Shown piece after piece: positions 1 to 7,822 of a DNA stretch of 64,000 nt. The stretch is from assembly GCA_965267605.1 (NCBI GenBank), contig OZ254088.1, forward strand, positions 2,790,001 through 2,854,000. The letters run 5' to 3'. The notes below the pieces were generated by a model that was not told the origin of the DNA, did no database searches, and was given only the letters and a program-made list of their open reading frames with translations. How positions within the stretch are numbered: position 1 is the stretch's first letter; each line of letters begins with the position of its first letter. The DNA is from G965267605 sp965267605. GTDB lineage: Bacteria > Bacteroidota > Bacteroidia > Flavobacteriales_E > Vicingaceae. The position numbers and the translations under genes are program-made.

Positions 1-2837
1 TTCGTAAGCTCGTAGCGGTTTTCTTTCCCTTTCCTTGTTGCCGGAAGTCCGTCTACCATCCACCTTGGAGCTGGCTGGTCCATCAGATAGTGGTCGAAGA
101 ACTGCTTCATTCGGATGTTAAGATCCATCCTGTTGGGCCACTTGAGCAGGTTGTGTGCTTCTTTGTTGTACACCACCATCCAGCAAGGTTTATTCAACCT
201 TCTGAATGCATTGAAGTACTCGATACCCTGATACCATGGAACGGCACCATCCGCATCGTTGTGCATGATAAGCATCGGGGTCTGGATTTTGTCTACAAAG
301 AAAACCGGGGAGTTCTCAATGTAAAGTTCCAATCCTCCTTTGTCCCATAGCGTCTTACCCAATCGGCTTTGGGTTTGCTCATATTGGAATTGTCTTACTC
401 TTCCTGATTCCCAACGAATACCTCCATATGCACTGGTCATATTACTAACCGGTGCACCAGACATAGCCGCTGCAAACATATTGGTTCGGGTAACCACAAA
501 TGCCGTTTGGTAACCTCCCCAACTCTGACCTTGCAGACCAATTTTCTTTTCGTTGACGTATCCCTGCTTGATCAAGTGCTTCGTTCCGGATACAATTGCA
601 TCGGTTGCAGAAGCACCTGGGTGCCCAGTCTCATAGGCAATGTCTGGCACAAATACCAGGTAACCGTTGCTTACGTACTCCGATCTGTTTATCGTTGAGC
701 GTGACGGACCAGGCATGTGGAAAGTGTGCAGCGTTTGAGACAACTTCTCGTAGTAATACACAACCATTGGATACTTCTTCTTTGGGTCAAAGTCCTCAGG
801 CTTGTAGAGTAACCCGGTCTCCATTTTGCCATTAGGCAACTGCCATTCAAAGAGTTCAACACTACCCCATTTGAAAGGCTTCATTTGATCACCAAGTAAA
901 GTAAGCTTCTTCTGTTGGGTCAAATCGTTCTTCGCATATTCCAACTCCGGATACATATCAAACCTCATCTTACGGAGCAGGTATACATTTGCCTTTTTCG
1001 CTTTCTTGATTCGCGGGATGGCGAACTCTCCGCCAAAAATTTTCTCGGGCTCATTTCCTTCGTCCAACTTGTAGCGATAGATGCTTTCAGATTTGGTATC
1101 CTCGCTCGTACATTTTAGCAGAATTTCAGCATCCTTCTTTACGAAGAGTTCTTCAGGATCTAACTTCAAGTATCTGAATGACATCGGACCCTTACGGCCC
1201 ACCTTGGTGATATTCACCGGCTTTTGGATTCCCTTAGGATCACACTTCCAGATATCATACTTGTCGTAAAGGAATACGTGCTCATCATTTTCCGACCAAA
1301 ACGCAACACCGTAAGACCAAACTTTCATAGGAAGATCATGCTCTTCATTGTACATGGCCTGTTTGATCGGACTGCTAATATCCACAACCAGGTCACTAGA
1401 TAAATCCTTGGACATCCACACCTTCTTATCCGCATCCCACCAGAGGAAGTATTTCGCGCCTGGTGAAAGCTCCGTTTCAAACCCTTGCTTCTCCAGGATC
1501 AGCCTCTTCTCTCCTGTCTTCACATCCATGAGGTAATAATCACTGCCGGCTGTTACATCGTAAGCTGACATGCGTGCATACTTATCAGGATCTATTGCAA
1601 GTGCCTGCATCCCGTTGTTGTGATCCAATAATCGCACGCTTCTCGTTGTACTATCCGCAAGTTGCACAACTGCATCAGCTGCAATATGATACACCGCAAG
1701 GAAGTTCCTCTTCTGAAGTCTTTTCAAAGACTTCAACTGCTTGGTCATGAGCCAATTATCATTATAGCTCCAAAGATCCAGCTTGTACTTCTCGGAATCC
1801 AGCATCGTATCCTTCACATAAGGATCTGGTTTTGGCGCGGTTCCAAAGAACAGTCGTTCACCGTTGTCTGAGAAGTAGGGTTTACTGTGTTCGCTTACAC
1901 ACCATCCCTTGCTCACATTGGCTGAGGCTTCATCCGCAATTCTTCTTGCTTCTCCCTGCTTCCAGTAGTACAAGCCATAGATCTTCACCTTACCCGTATC
2001 TACTGTGTGCAAGAACCCGAGCTGTGTGCCTGCTTTATCCAATGTCATTCTTTTGGTAATACCAGGCCCGTTGTATACCGTATCAAGCTTCATCTGGTCC
2101 GTACGAAATACCATCACCGTGGTAGAATCCAATGAATCTTTTCTGGTAGAATAGAATGAAATCAGTTTACCATTGTCGCTAATGGCATAACCATTTACGT
2201 CTTTGAACTTCTTGGCATCCCCGCTCTGCGGATTCATGATAACCAATTCCGTTCCCTTCTTGGTTACTTTCCTTTTCGGCTTGGGCTTGGTGTCATCACC
2301 TTTCTTCTTCTTTTTCTTTTTCTTCTTTTTCTTCTTGCCAGTATCTGCGGGTGGGGCCTTCGGCTTTTTGGGCTTAACCTTCTCCTTGTGAATCACAACC
2401 CAAGAACCTTCCTCCTTTCCAAAAGCGAAAGACTTCACATCTGACATCTTGATCAGCGTGTCTTTAGACGTCACATAAATACCCATTGAATCTTTAGGTA
2501 AATCAGACTTTTTCTTCTTCGCTAGTTTGAGCTTGCGGAGTGTATCGCGCTGGCACCTAATTTTGAATGCCGCAGCATCTCCGGCCCCAGAAAACTGAAG
2601 ACCGGTTCCCCTGGATACGGATATCTTCTTACCTGTTTCGGGATTCTCAATGTGAAGCCAACCGTCTTTCTTTTCTGCTTTTATCTCATAGCCAACCCAA
2701 TTGCCATCTTGGGAAAGCACGTAGGTTTTTATTAATTCCCATGATTCAAAATCTTTTGCGGTAAGTGCCCGTTTTTCAGTTTGAGCAAATACGATGGAAC
2801 AGAGCAACAGTGCTCCTATTGAAATTAAAGTCCTCAT
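1..2837 (-). CDS. S9 family prolyl oligopeptidase-like serine peptidase (3' end cut by window edge)
   Basis: Secreted or periplasmic peptidase of the prolyl oligopeptidase family (S9), expected to cleave peptides. The start ATG (2835-2837) opens a signal peptide ending near VFAQ. A beta-propeller-like region follows, and the C-terminal alpha/beta hydrolase holds a complete triad: Ser772 in GQSWGGY, Asp863 in HNDADGAVP and His895 in NKEAHNL. About 945 codons lie in the window and the reading frame is still open at base 1, so the last residues and the stop are missing. Odd feature: residues 168-179 are twelve consecutive lysines, followed by a lysine/proline-rich stretch, which interrupts the propeller region. 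It is transcribed away from the divergent GSCFA gene. Family assignment is firm; substrate is unknown. Confidence 0.93.
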   Translation of the reverse strand, partial: MRTLISIGALLLCSIVFAQTEKRALTAKDFESWELIKTYVLSQDGNWVGYEIKAEKKDGWLHIENPETGKKISVSRGTGLQFSGAGDAAAFKIRCQRDTLRKLKLAKKKKSDLPKDSMGIYVTSKDTLIKMSDVKSFAFGKEEGSWVVIHKEKVKPKKPKAPPADTGKKKKKKKKKKKKGDDTKPKPKRKVTKKGTELVIMNPQSGDAKKFKDVNGYAISDNGKLISFYSTRKDSLDSTTVMVFRTDQMKLDTVYNGPGITKRMTLDKAGTQLGFLHTVDTGKVKIYGLYYWKQGEARRIADEASANVSKGWCVSEHSKPYFSDNGERLFFGTAPKPDPYVKDTMLDSEKYKLDLWSYNDNWLMTKQLKSLKRLQKRNFLAVYHIAADAVVQLADSTTRSVRLLDHNNGMQALAIDPDKYARMSAYDVTAGSDYYLMDVKTGEKRLILEKQGFETELSPGAKYFLWWDADKKVWMSKDLSSDLVVDISSPIKQAMYNEEHDLPMKVWSYGVAFWSENDEHVFLYDKYDIWKCDPKGIQKPVNITKVGRKGPMSFRYLKLDPEELFVKKDAEILLKCTSEDTKSESIYRYKLDEGNEPEKIFGGEFAIPRIKKAKKANVYLLRKMRFDMYPELEYAKNDLTQQKKLTLLGDQMKPFKWGSVELFEWQLPNGKMETGLLYKPEDFDPKKKYPMVVYYYEKLSQTLHTFHMPGPSRSTINRSEYVSNGYLVFVPDIAYETGHPGASATDAIVSGTKHLIKQGYVNEKKIGLQGQSWGGYQTAFVVTRTNMFAAAMSGAPVSNMTSAYGGIRWESGRVRQFQYEQTQSRLGKTLWDKGGLELYIENSPVFFVDKIQTPMLIMHNDADGAVPWYQGIEYFNAFRRLNKPCWMVVYNKEAHNLLKWPNRMDLNIRMKQFFDHYLMDQPAPRWMVDGLPATRKGKENRYELT

Positions 2838-2853
2838 AAAGCGCGATGTTGAA

Positions 2854-2861
2854 TAAATGTA
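2854..2861 (-). promoter_or_regulatory. Candidate -7 element of the S9 peptidase gene
   Basis: On the minus strand the sequence reads TACATTTA, one mismatch from the Bacteroidota -7 consensus TAnnTTTG. A TTGG lies 19 bp upstream where the -33 element is expected. It sits about 16 bp before the start codon of the S9 peptidase. Assignment rests on consensus match and position only. Confidence 0.4.
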
Positions 2862-2924
2862 GCTTATATGACGATGAAGGCCAAGCAAGCATCGACAAAA
2901 ATGAAACAGTGTTAAATTGCAATC

Positions 2925-3914
2925 GTGGAATTCTATACAGCTATATCAGACAATGACTTTCCGAAATTTGAATTATCGGTAGAAAGTCAGCTCTTATTTC
3001 TGGGTTCATGCTTTACAGAGCGAGTAGGCACACGCCTTGCCAGGCTTGGCGTACAGGCGGATGTTAATCCATCAGGAATCGCTTACAATCCCATTTCCTT
3101 GTGCAGGTTAATTGGGTTTGCGATACAAGAAATGGCATTCACAGAGAATGAATTGATCGGCAATAATGACTTATGGCATCATCTTCATTTTCATGGAGAT
3201 TTCAGCAGGAATAGTGCAGATTTGACCATTGAGGCCCTCGCATCAGCAACTGCGGAACTTAGGACTTCCCTTCAACATGCTGAGGTATTGTTCCTCTCAT
3301 TGGGAACCGCCAACGCATTTCGACACAAAGCGAGCGACCAGATCGTAAACAACTGTCACAAAGTAGAAGCATCAGCATTCAATAGAGAACTATTACCATT
3401 GGAAGAGATCGTGAAGGTGCTAAAAGATACCGTTACTCAGGTGAAATCTATTAATCCTGCATGCCAGTTCGTATTTACCGTAAGTCCTGTGAAACATCTG
3501 CGCGATGGACTGGTGACCAACCGGAGAAGTAAATCCATTTTGATCGAAGCTTGTCATCGCGTCTGCGAGCAAGCCGGTGCACATTACTTTCCTTCGTATG
3601 AGTTATTGGCAGATCAATTACGCGACTATCGTTTCTACGATGATGACCTCGCACACCCAGCCCTCGTGGCTGTGGAAATCATCTTCCAGAAGTTTCTTCA
3701 GCAATTCTTCTCTGAAGAAGGCAAAGATTCAATTGCGCAGCTGGAAAAAGTGCGAAGCTTCATAGATCACCGACCCTTTAACTCCGAGTCGAAGGCACAT
3801 CAAACTGCCGTTGAGAAGCAATTGGAGAATGTTGCCCGCATCAGCAAACAATACCCCAGGCTTCGCACTCAATTGCTAAGCGAGGCGCTTTCTGATAGCT
3901 TAGCCAAGGTGTAA
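2925..3914 (+). CDS. GSCFA domain-containing protein
   Basis: The 329-residue protein carries the signature that names the GSCFA family, here LFLGSCFTERVG near residue 25, followed by PSGIAYNPISL. The family is SGNH-hydrolase-like and its members are uncharacterised esterase-like proteins; the substrate cannot be read from the sequence. There is no signal peptide, so it is probably cytoplasmic. The start is GTG, chosen because it gives the usual family N-terminus. Its 3' end overlaps the convergent glycosyltransferase gene by 46 bases, so the two transcripts are antisense there. Confidence 0.85.
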   Translation: MEFYTAISDNDFPKFELSVESQLLFLGSCFTERVGTRLARLGVQADVNPSGIAYNPISLCRLIGFAIQEMAFTENELIGNNDLWHHLHFHGDFSRNSADLTIEALASATAELRTSLQHAEVLFLSLGTANAFRHKASDQIVNNCHKVEASAFNRELLPLEEIVKVLKDTVTQVKSINPACQFVFTVSPVKHLRDGLVTNRRSKSILIEACHRVCEQAGAHYFPSYELLADQLRDYRFYDDDLAHPALVAVEIIFQKFLQQFFSEEGKDSIAQLEKVRSFIDHRPFNSESKAHQTAVEKQLENVARISKQYPRLRTQLLSEALSDSLAKV

Positions 3915-4924
3915 TCCACCGCCTTGTCTAAATGGGTATTTGCCTCTGATTGCTTTCTTGAATTGACCATAGTAATTGCCCGTTCGATCGCTGTAAACGT
4001 AAGTTCCTGCTGACCTATAATTTCTGCCCATCCCATTTTCCTCCAATGTGAAGCCAGGTACTCCTGTTCACTTTGTCCTGGAGTGGGAACGAGAAGTAAT
4101 TTAGCAGGCGAATCATATACATCCATGAGGGTGGAATAACCCGATCTACAAACAATCAGATCAGCTCGCGAGATCTCTTCCAACAAGAGCTCATCGTTCA
4201 GATGTGGCAATATATTGTCACCTACTACTTCTCCACCCGGTTTACCTTGAAGCAACTTCCAATTTGAATGGCTGTTCATCAATTGCCGAAGCTTCGTCTC
4301 GAATTCAGTCCTCATAGGTTCGGGTCCTGATACAAGACACAGAACCCGGCCTACCTCTACTCGACTTTCTTTGAAAGTAGAAAATCTGGTTAGTGGTCCG
4401 ACAAGGCTGGTTTCCACCGAAACCTTTGCCTTAGAAAGATCTCCCGCCAGGTTCAAAACCGGATCGTCTGGCACCCAACACTCATCAAATTTATTGAGGT
4501 AAGTATGGTTCATCACATTGGCCGGTTTCGATAAGCCACCAGCCTGAATGTTCAGTTGATGAGTAACAATAACCGAATGTACACGTGCATTTTGGAGGCC
4601 ATATCGATTGTCTGAAATTACCAGATCAAACTTCTCCTTTGAAAGGACATCCTCCAGCCACCTGCGCTCATCGGACACCAGTTTCAGGAACTTCGGGCTG
4701 TCTAATAACAATCCCAATACCAGATTCTTCCGGTATTTTACTTCCATATCCGGGCTGTCGGTAAGCATTGGAAGGGAAGGGAAACGGTCTTGCAGAAAGT
4801 GTCTACCATCGCCATTGGCGGCAAGCACTACTTCAACATTGCGTTCAAGCAATTTCTCAATTACCGGGACCATCCGGGTGGCATGACCCATGCCCCAATT
4901 TAGCGGACTAACAAATGCTTTCAC
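3869..4924 (-). CDS. MurG-like (GT-B fold) glycosyltransferase
   Basis: The N-terminus SPLNWGMGHATRMVPV is the glycine-rich acceptor loop of GT28/MurG-like enzymes. A C-terminal donor-site region follows (ADLIVCRSGYSTLMD, then PTPGQSEQEYLASHW), where MurG homologues bind the nucleotide sugar. The protein is therefore predicted to transfer a sugar from a nucleotide donor; the acceptor is unknown. I chose the GTG at 4922-4924, which gives MKAFVSPLNWGMGHATR; a TTG at 4948 would add eight residues. No signal peptide or membrane helix is apparent. It is divergent from the dehydrogenase gene and overlaps the GSCFA gene at its 3' end. Confidence 0.8.
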   Translation of the reverse strand: MKAFVSPLNWGMGHATRMVPVIEKLLERNVEVVLAANGDGRHFLQDRFPSLPMLTDSPDMEVKYRKNLVLGLLLDSPKFLKLVSDERRWLEDVLSKEKFDLVISDNRYGLQNARVHSVIVTHQLNIQAGGLSKPANVMNHTYLNKFDECWVPDDPVLNLAGDLSKAKVSVETSLVGPLTRFSTFKESRVEVGRVLCLVSGPEPMRTEFETKLRQLMNSHSNWKLLQGKPGGEVVGDNILPHLNDELLLEEISRADLIVCRSGYSTLMDVYDSPAKLLLVPTPGQSEQEYLASHWRKMGWAEIIGQQELTFTAIERAITMVNSRKQSEANTHLDKAVDYTLAKLSESASLSN

Positions 4925-4969
4925 TGGCAGTTGAAGGTGTATAATCAAAGTTAGTAAATTAGGTCCCCA

Positions 4970-5665
4970 ATGGCTTTTGCTTTAATAACAGGCGCTTCAA
5001 GGGGGATAGGAAAGTCGGTTGCATTACAACTGGCGAACGATGGTTTTGACCTGATCCTAACCTCACGCAGCTTGGACACATTGAACGTGATGTCAGAAAC
5101 CATCAGCAAACAGTATGGTGTTAAAGTCATCACCATTGCAGGCAATTTTGCTGAACGTGATACACGTGATCGAATAGAAGCGCAGGCAATAGATCGAGAC
5201 CTTCAGGTGGTTATCAATAACCTTGGGATATACATACCTGATCAATGGGGAGATGAAAGTCTTCATCTCAGTGAGCATCTCGGTTTGAATCTGGAGGCAA
5301 CGGTGCAACTTTGCAACCGTTTGTTCCCTAAACTTGCGGGTTCAGATTCGGCAGCGTACGTATTCAACATTTGCTCTAAGGCAGCCCTTCAGGGAAGAGA
5401 AGAAGCAGTATCATACACAATCTCGAAATACGGCATGCGTGGTATGCACGATACGCTTTTGCAGGCTGGAAGAAAGAATAGTGTTCATGTTACCGGCATC
5501 TTTCCGGGGTCGGTAAACACCTCATCGTGGGAAGGAATAGAAGCACCGGTTCACCGCTTCGTGCAACCCGAAGACATTGCCAAACTGATCTCAACAATTC
5601 TTCAATTGAATCCCTCCACACTGGTTGGTTACCTGGAAATCGAACCTGTGGATCCTACGTTGTAG
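4970..5665 (+). CDS. Short-chain dehydrogenase/reductase (SDR)
   Basis: Classical SDR of 231 residues. The cofactor loop TGASRGIG is at the extreme N-terminus, NNLG lies mid-protein, and the catalytic YTISK (Tyr-x3-Lys) follows a serine in the FNICSKAALQ segment. It should oxidise or reduce a small alcohol or carbonyl compound with NAD(P)(H); the substrate cannot be inferred. The gene stops four bases before trmB, so the two are probably co-transcribed, although no functional link is evident. Confidence 0.88.
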   Translation: MAFALITGASRGIGKSVALQLANDGFDLILTSRSLDTLNVMSETISKQYGVKVITIAGNFAERDTRDRIEAQAIDRDLQVVINNLGIYIPDQWGDESLHLSEHLGLNLEATVQLCNRLFPKLAGSDSAAYVFNICSKAALQGREEAVSYTISKYGMRGMHDTLLQAGRKNSVHVTGIFPGSVNTSSWEGIEAPVHRFVQPEDIAKLISTILQLNPSTLVGYLEIEPVDPTL

Positions 5666-5669
5666 TTCC

Positions 5670-6353
5670 ATGAGTAACAAGAACAAATTGCAGCGTTTCG
5701 CTGAAATGGAAACGTTCGAGAACGTAATTCAACCCAGCTGGGACGATGTATACGAGAAGGAACATGACTTAAAAGGCCGTTGGGCTAAATCGTGGTTCAA
5801 GAATGATCTACCCATTGTTCTCGAACTTGGTTGTGGTAAGGGTGAATACACGGTTGCGCAAGCGCGCAGAGATAAAGCAAGAAGTTTTCTGGGTGTAGAC
5901 ATCAAGGGCGCGCGAATGTGGGTAGGCGCGAAAAAAGCGCTAGCGGAGGGACTCACGAACGTATCCTTCCTGAGAACCAGAATAGAGTTTATTAAATACT
6001 TCTTCGCTGCGGATGAAATTGATGAAATATGGATTACGTTTCCTGATCCTCAACTCAAAGACAGAAGGGAAAAGAAGCGATTGACGCACCCACGCTTTCT
6101 TGAAATGTACAAGAGGATATTGAAGAAGGATGGAACCGTTCATCTGAAAACGGACAGCCAGGAGTTACATGCTTACACTTTAGAAGTAATAGCAGACCAG
6201 GGACTTCAGATCATCCATCAATCTAAGGACATTGATACGGAGATGGCATCATTTTCAACTGATCTTCAGGAGATACTTCAGGTAAAGACTTTCTATGAGC
6301 AATCCTTTCGAAATGAGGGAAAGGCCATTACCTATGTAGCGTTCAGGCTTTAG
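5670..6353 (+). CDS. trmB: tRNA (guanine-N7-)-methyltransferase TrmB
   Basis: Class I SAM-dependent methyltransferase that methylates G46 of tRNA. The 227-residue protein has the SAM site LELGCGKGEYT near residue 51 and the family motif ITFPDPQLKDRREKKRL near residue 125, with the conserved PDP and basic residues. The ATG at 5670 gives MSNKNKLQRFAEM, a normal TrmB N-terminus; upstream in-frame codons lie inside the preceding dehydrogenase gene. It ends in a 4-base convergent overlap with the porin gene. Confidence 0.95.
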   Translation: MSNKNKLQRFAEMETFENVIQPSWDDVYEKEHDLKGRWAKSWFKNDLPIVLELGCGKGEYTVAQARRDKARSFLGVDIKGARMWVGAKKALAEGLTNVSFLRTRIEFIKYFFAADEIDEIWITFPDPQLKDRREKKRLTHPRFLEMYKRILKKDGTVHLKTDSQELHAYTLEVIADQGLQIIHQSKDIDTEMASFSTDLQEILQVKTFYEQSFRNEGKAITYVAFRL

Positions 6354-7573
6354 AAATGTAGATCGAACTGAATACGATACATCACTTCATCTCCTCTATA
6401 TGCAGAAGCCCCCTGTGCTTTTTCTTCCAGGAATGAAACATCCGTTTGAATTTTCAATGCATGATCTACGATGTATCTGGACACACAAAGCGTGTACTGT
6501 CTTTGGTCTGGATTACCAGTTGCATCGTGCGGTTCAATTACAGTATAACGACCCGCAATCTCCACATTGTTCTTACAGACATATCCCATCTGGTAATTGA
6601 GTCCTTTACCAGTAAAGTACGTGAAGCTGTTACCCCATTGATCGAATACCGTTGGGTTTTCATCCGCCTGTTTTTCAACGTACTCGGACATGATAGAGAA
6701 TCCTTTGTACTTAAACATCAAGTCGAACATTGCGCTGTGTAGTGTTCTGAATTGCGTCTTATCAACGTCAATTTCATCGGTGATGAACTTGCCAAGCTGT
6801 CCACCTGATCGCACTGCGTTGTCGTTATTGTCGAACGTGATTGCCAGTGAAAGTTTTGGCTTCTCCTCTCTTTTTGTATCTGCGTTAAAGTAGTCTCCCT
6901 TGCTGGTGAACTTCCCAAATGGCAACCATTCAGCACGGTAAGTGTAGCAGTATCCGCCTGCGTTTCCAGAAGTGATGCCACGACCTTCTCCCTGACTGAT
7001 AGAGAAGATGTTGTTGAACACCATCTCGCCAATCTTGCCTTTGTGCCGAAGTTGAACACCCATATCACGGTCGATGTTGAATCGCTTGTTAACCAAGCTT
7101 CGATCAACGAATTGGAGTTTGGCTGAAGATACCACCCGTTCTCTATTACCAGGCAACTTCGTTTGACCTGCCCAAAGTGTGAAGTTCTTGTAGAAGTTCC
7201 ATTTAGCAACGGCATCAAGAATGACCCTTGGAGCATTGTTGTTCTGCTTCAATGCTGCTCCGCTTATGTCCTTATTAGATAGACCTAATTCAATTTTGTA
7301 CTTAAGCTTGGGTGTGTGAACAAATCCATCAAATTTCAATCTAGCTCTTCGGATTTGAAAACTCGTTCCAGTTTGATCAAACTGAACAGTATCATTTACA
7401 ATAGGCGCCCTCGCTTCAAACAAAGTCTGGAACCTCATGGCCGCTCTCATGTAAAACGATGAGTCTTTCGCCAAAATTCGCATCCCCTTCCCAAATTTTG
7501 CCTTGGTGATGTCTTGAGAATGCCCTGCAACAGCAATAAGAATTGCAATGAAACCTAAACTTAATCTTCTCAT
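6350..7573 (-). CDS. OprP/OprO-like phosphate-selective porin
   Basis: A 407-residue outer-membrane protein with a signal peptide ending in AGHSQ and long stretches of alternating beta-strand character up to the terminal phenylalanine (RIQFDLHF), typical of a 16- to 18-strand porin. The repertoire (RRARLKFDGFVHTPKLKYKIELG, then LKLQF-type strands, WAGQTKLPGNRE) matches the phosphate-selective porin O/P family found across Bacteroidota. Placement supports an anion or phosphate role: it is divergent from a Na/Pi cotransporter. Pore selectivity cannot be proved from sequence. The start at 7571-7573 was chosen because it opens the signal peptide. Confidence 0.85.
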   Translation of the reverse strand: MRRLSLGFIAILIAVAGHSQDITKAKFGKGMRILAKDSSFYMRAAMRFQTLFEARAPIVNDTVQFDQTGTSFQIRRARLKFDGFVHTPKLKYKIELGLSNKDISGAALKQNNNAPRVILDAVAKWNFYKNFTLWAGQTKLPGNRERVVSSAKLQFVDRSLVNKRFNIDRDMGVQLRHKGKIGEMVFNNIFSISQGEGRGITSGNAGGYCYTYRAEWLPFGKFTSKGDYFNADTKREEKPKLSLAITFDNNDNAVRSGGQLGKFITDEIDVDKTQFRTLHSAMFDLMFKYKGFSIMSEYVEKQADENPTVFDQWGNSFTYFTGKGLNYQMGYVCKNNVEIAGRYTVIEPHDATGNPDQRQYTLCVSRYIVDHALKIQTDVSFLEEKAQGASAYRGDEVMYRIQFDLHF

Positions 7574-7605
7574 AATATGTACGTCAAGAATGGATTTTTC
7601 AGTTG

Positions 7606-7613
7606 CAAATATT
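7606..7613 (-). promoter_or_regulatory. Weak candidate -7 element for the porin gene
   Basis: The minus strand reads AATATTTG, close to TAnnTTTG, about 33 bases upstream of the porin ATG. No TTAACA-type repeat is present 20 bp further upstream, unlike the neighbouring phosphate-type promoters. Confidence 0.3.
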
Positions 7614-7721
7614 GAAAGATATTCTGCGCGCACATATAGACCATTTCAACCTTAACGATTTCATAATATTCCCGGGCTAGATGTCGGTTTTTATGTATTG
7701 AAATTTTTCATCAATCTTCTG

Positions 7722-7798
7722 TTTAACAGGTCGTTACATAACTTAACAATAACTTAACATTGGCTTTTGACAGGCTTGCAGACTGGGCACTACATTTG
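7722..7798 (+). promoter_or_regulatory. Candidate Pho-box-like direct repeats and promoter of the Na/Pi cotransporter gene
   Basis: Heptamers TTTAACA (7722) and GTTACAT (7733) are 11 bp apart. A second phased set follows: CTTAACA (7742), CTTAACA (7753) and CTTTTGA (7764), again at 11-bp steps. The last repeat contains TTTG at the -33 position and is followed by exactly 20 bp and then TACATTTG (7791-7798), a perfect TAnnTTTG -7 element. Seven-base repeats with 4-base spacers are the known layout of PhoB sites in proteobacteria; the base sequence here differs. A PhoB-like regulator gene lies 8 kb away. Function is inferred. Confidence 0.65.
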
Positions 7799-7822
7799 TC
7801 GCAAACTATCCTTAAAGAGGCC

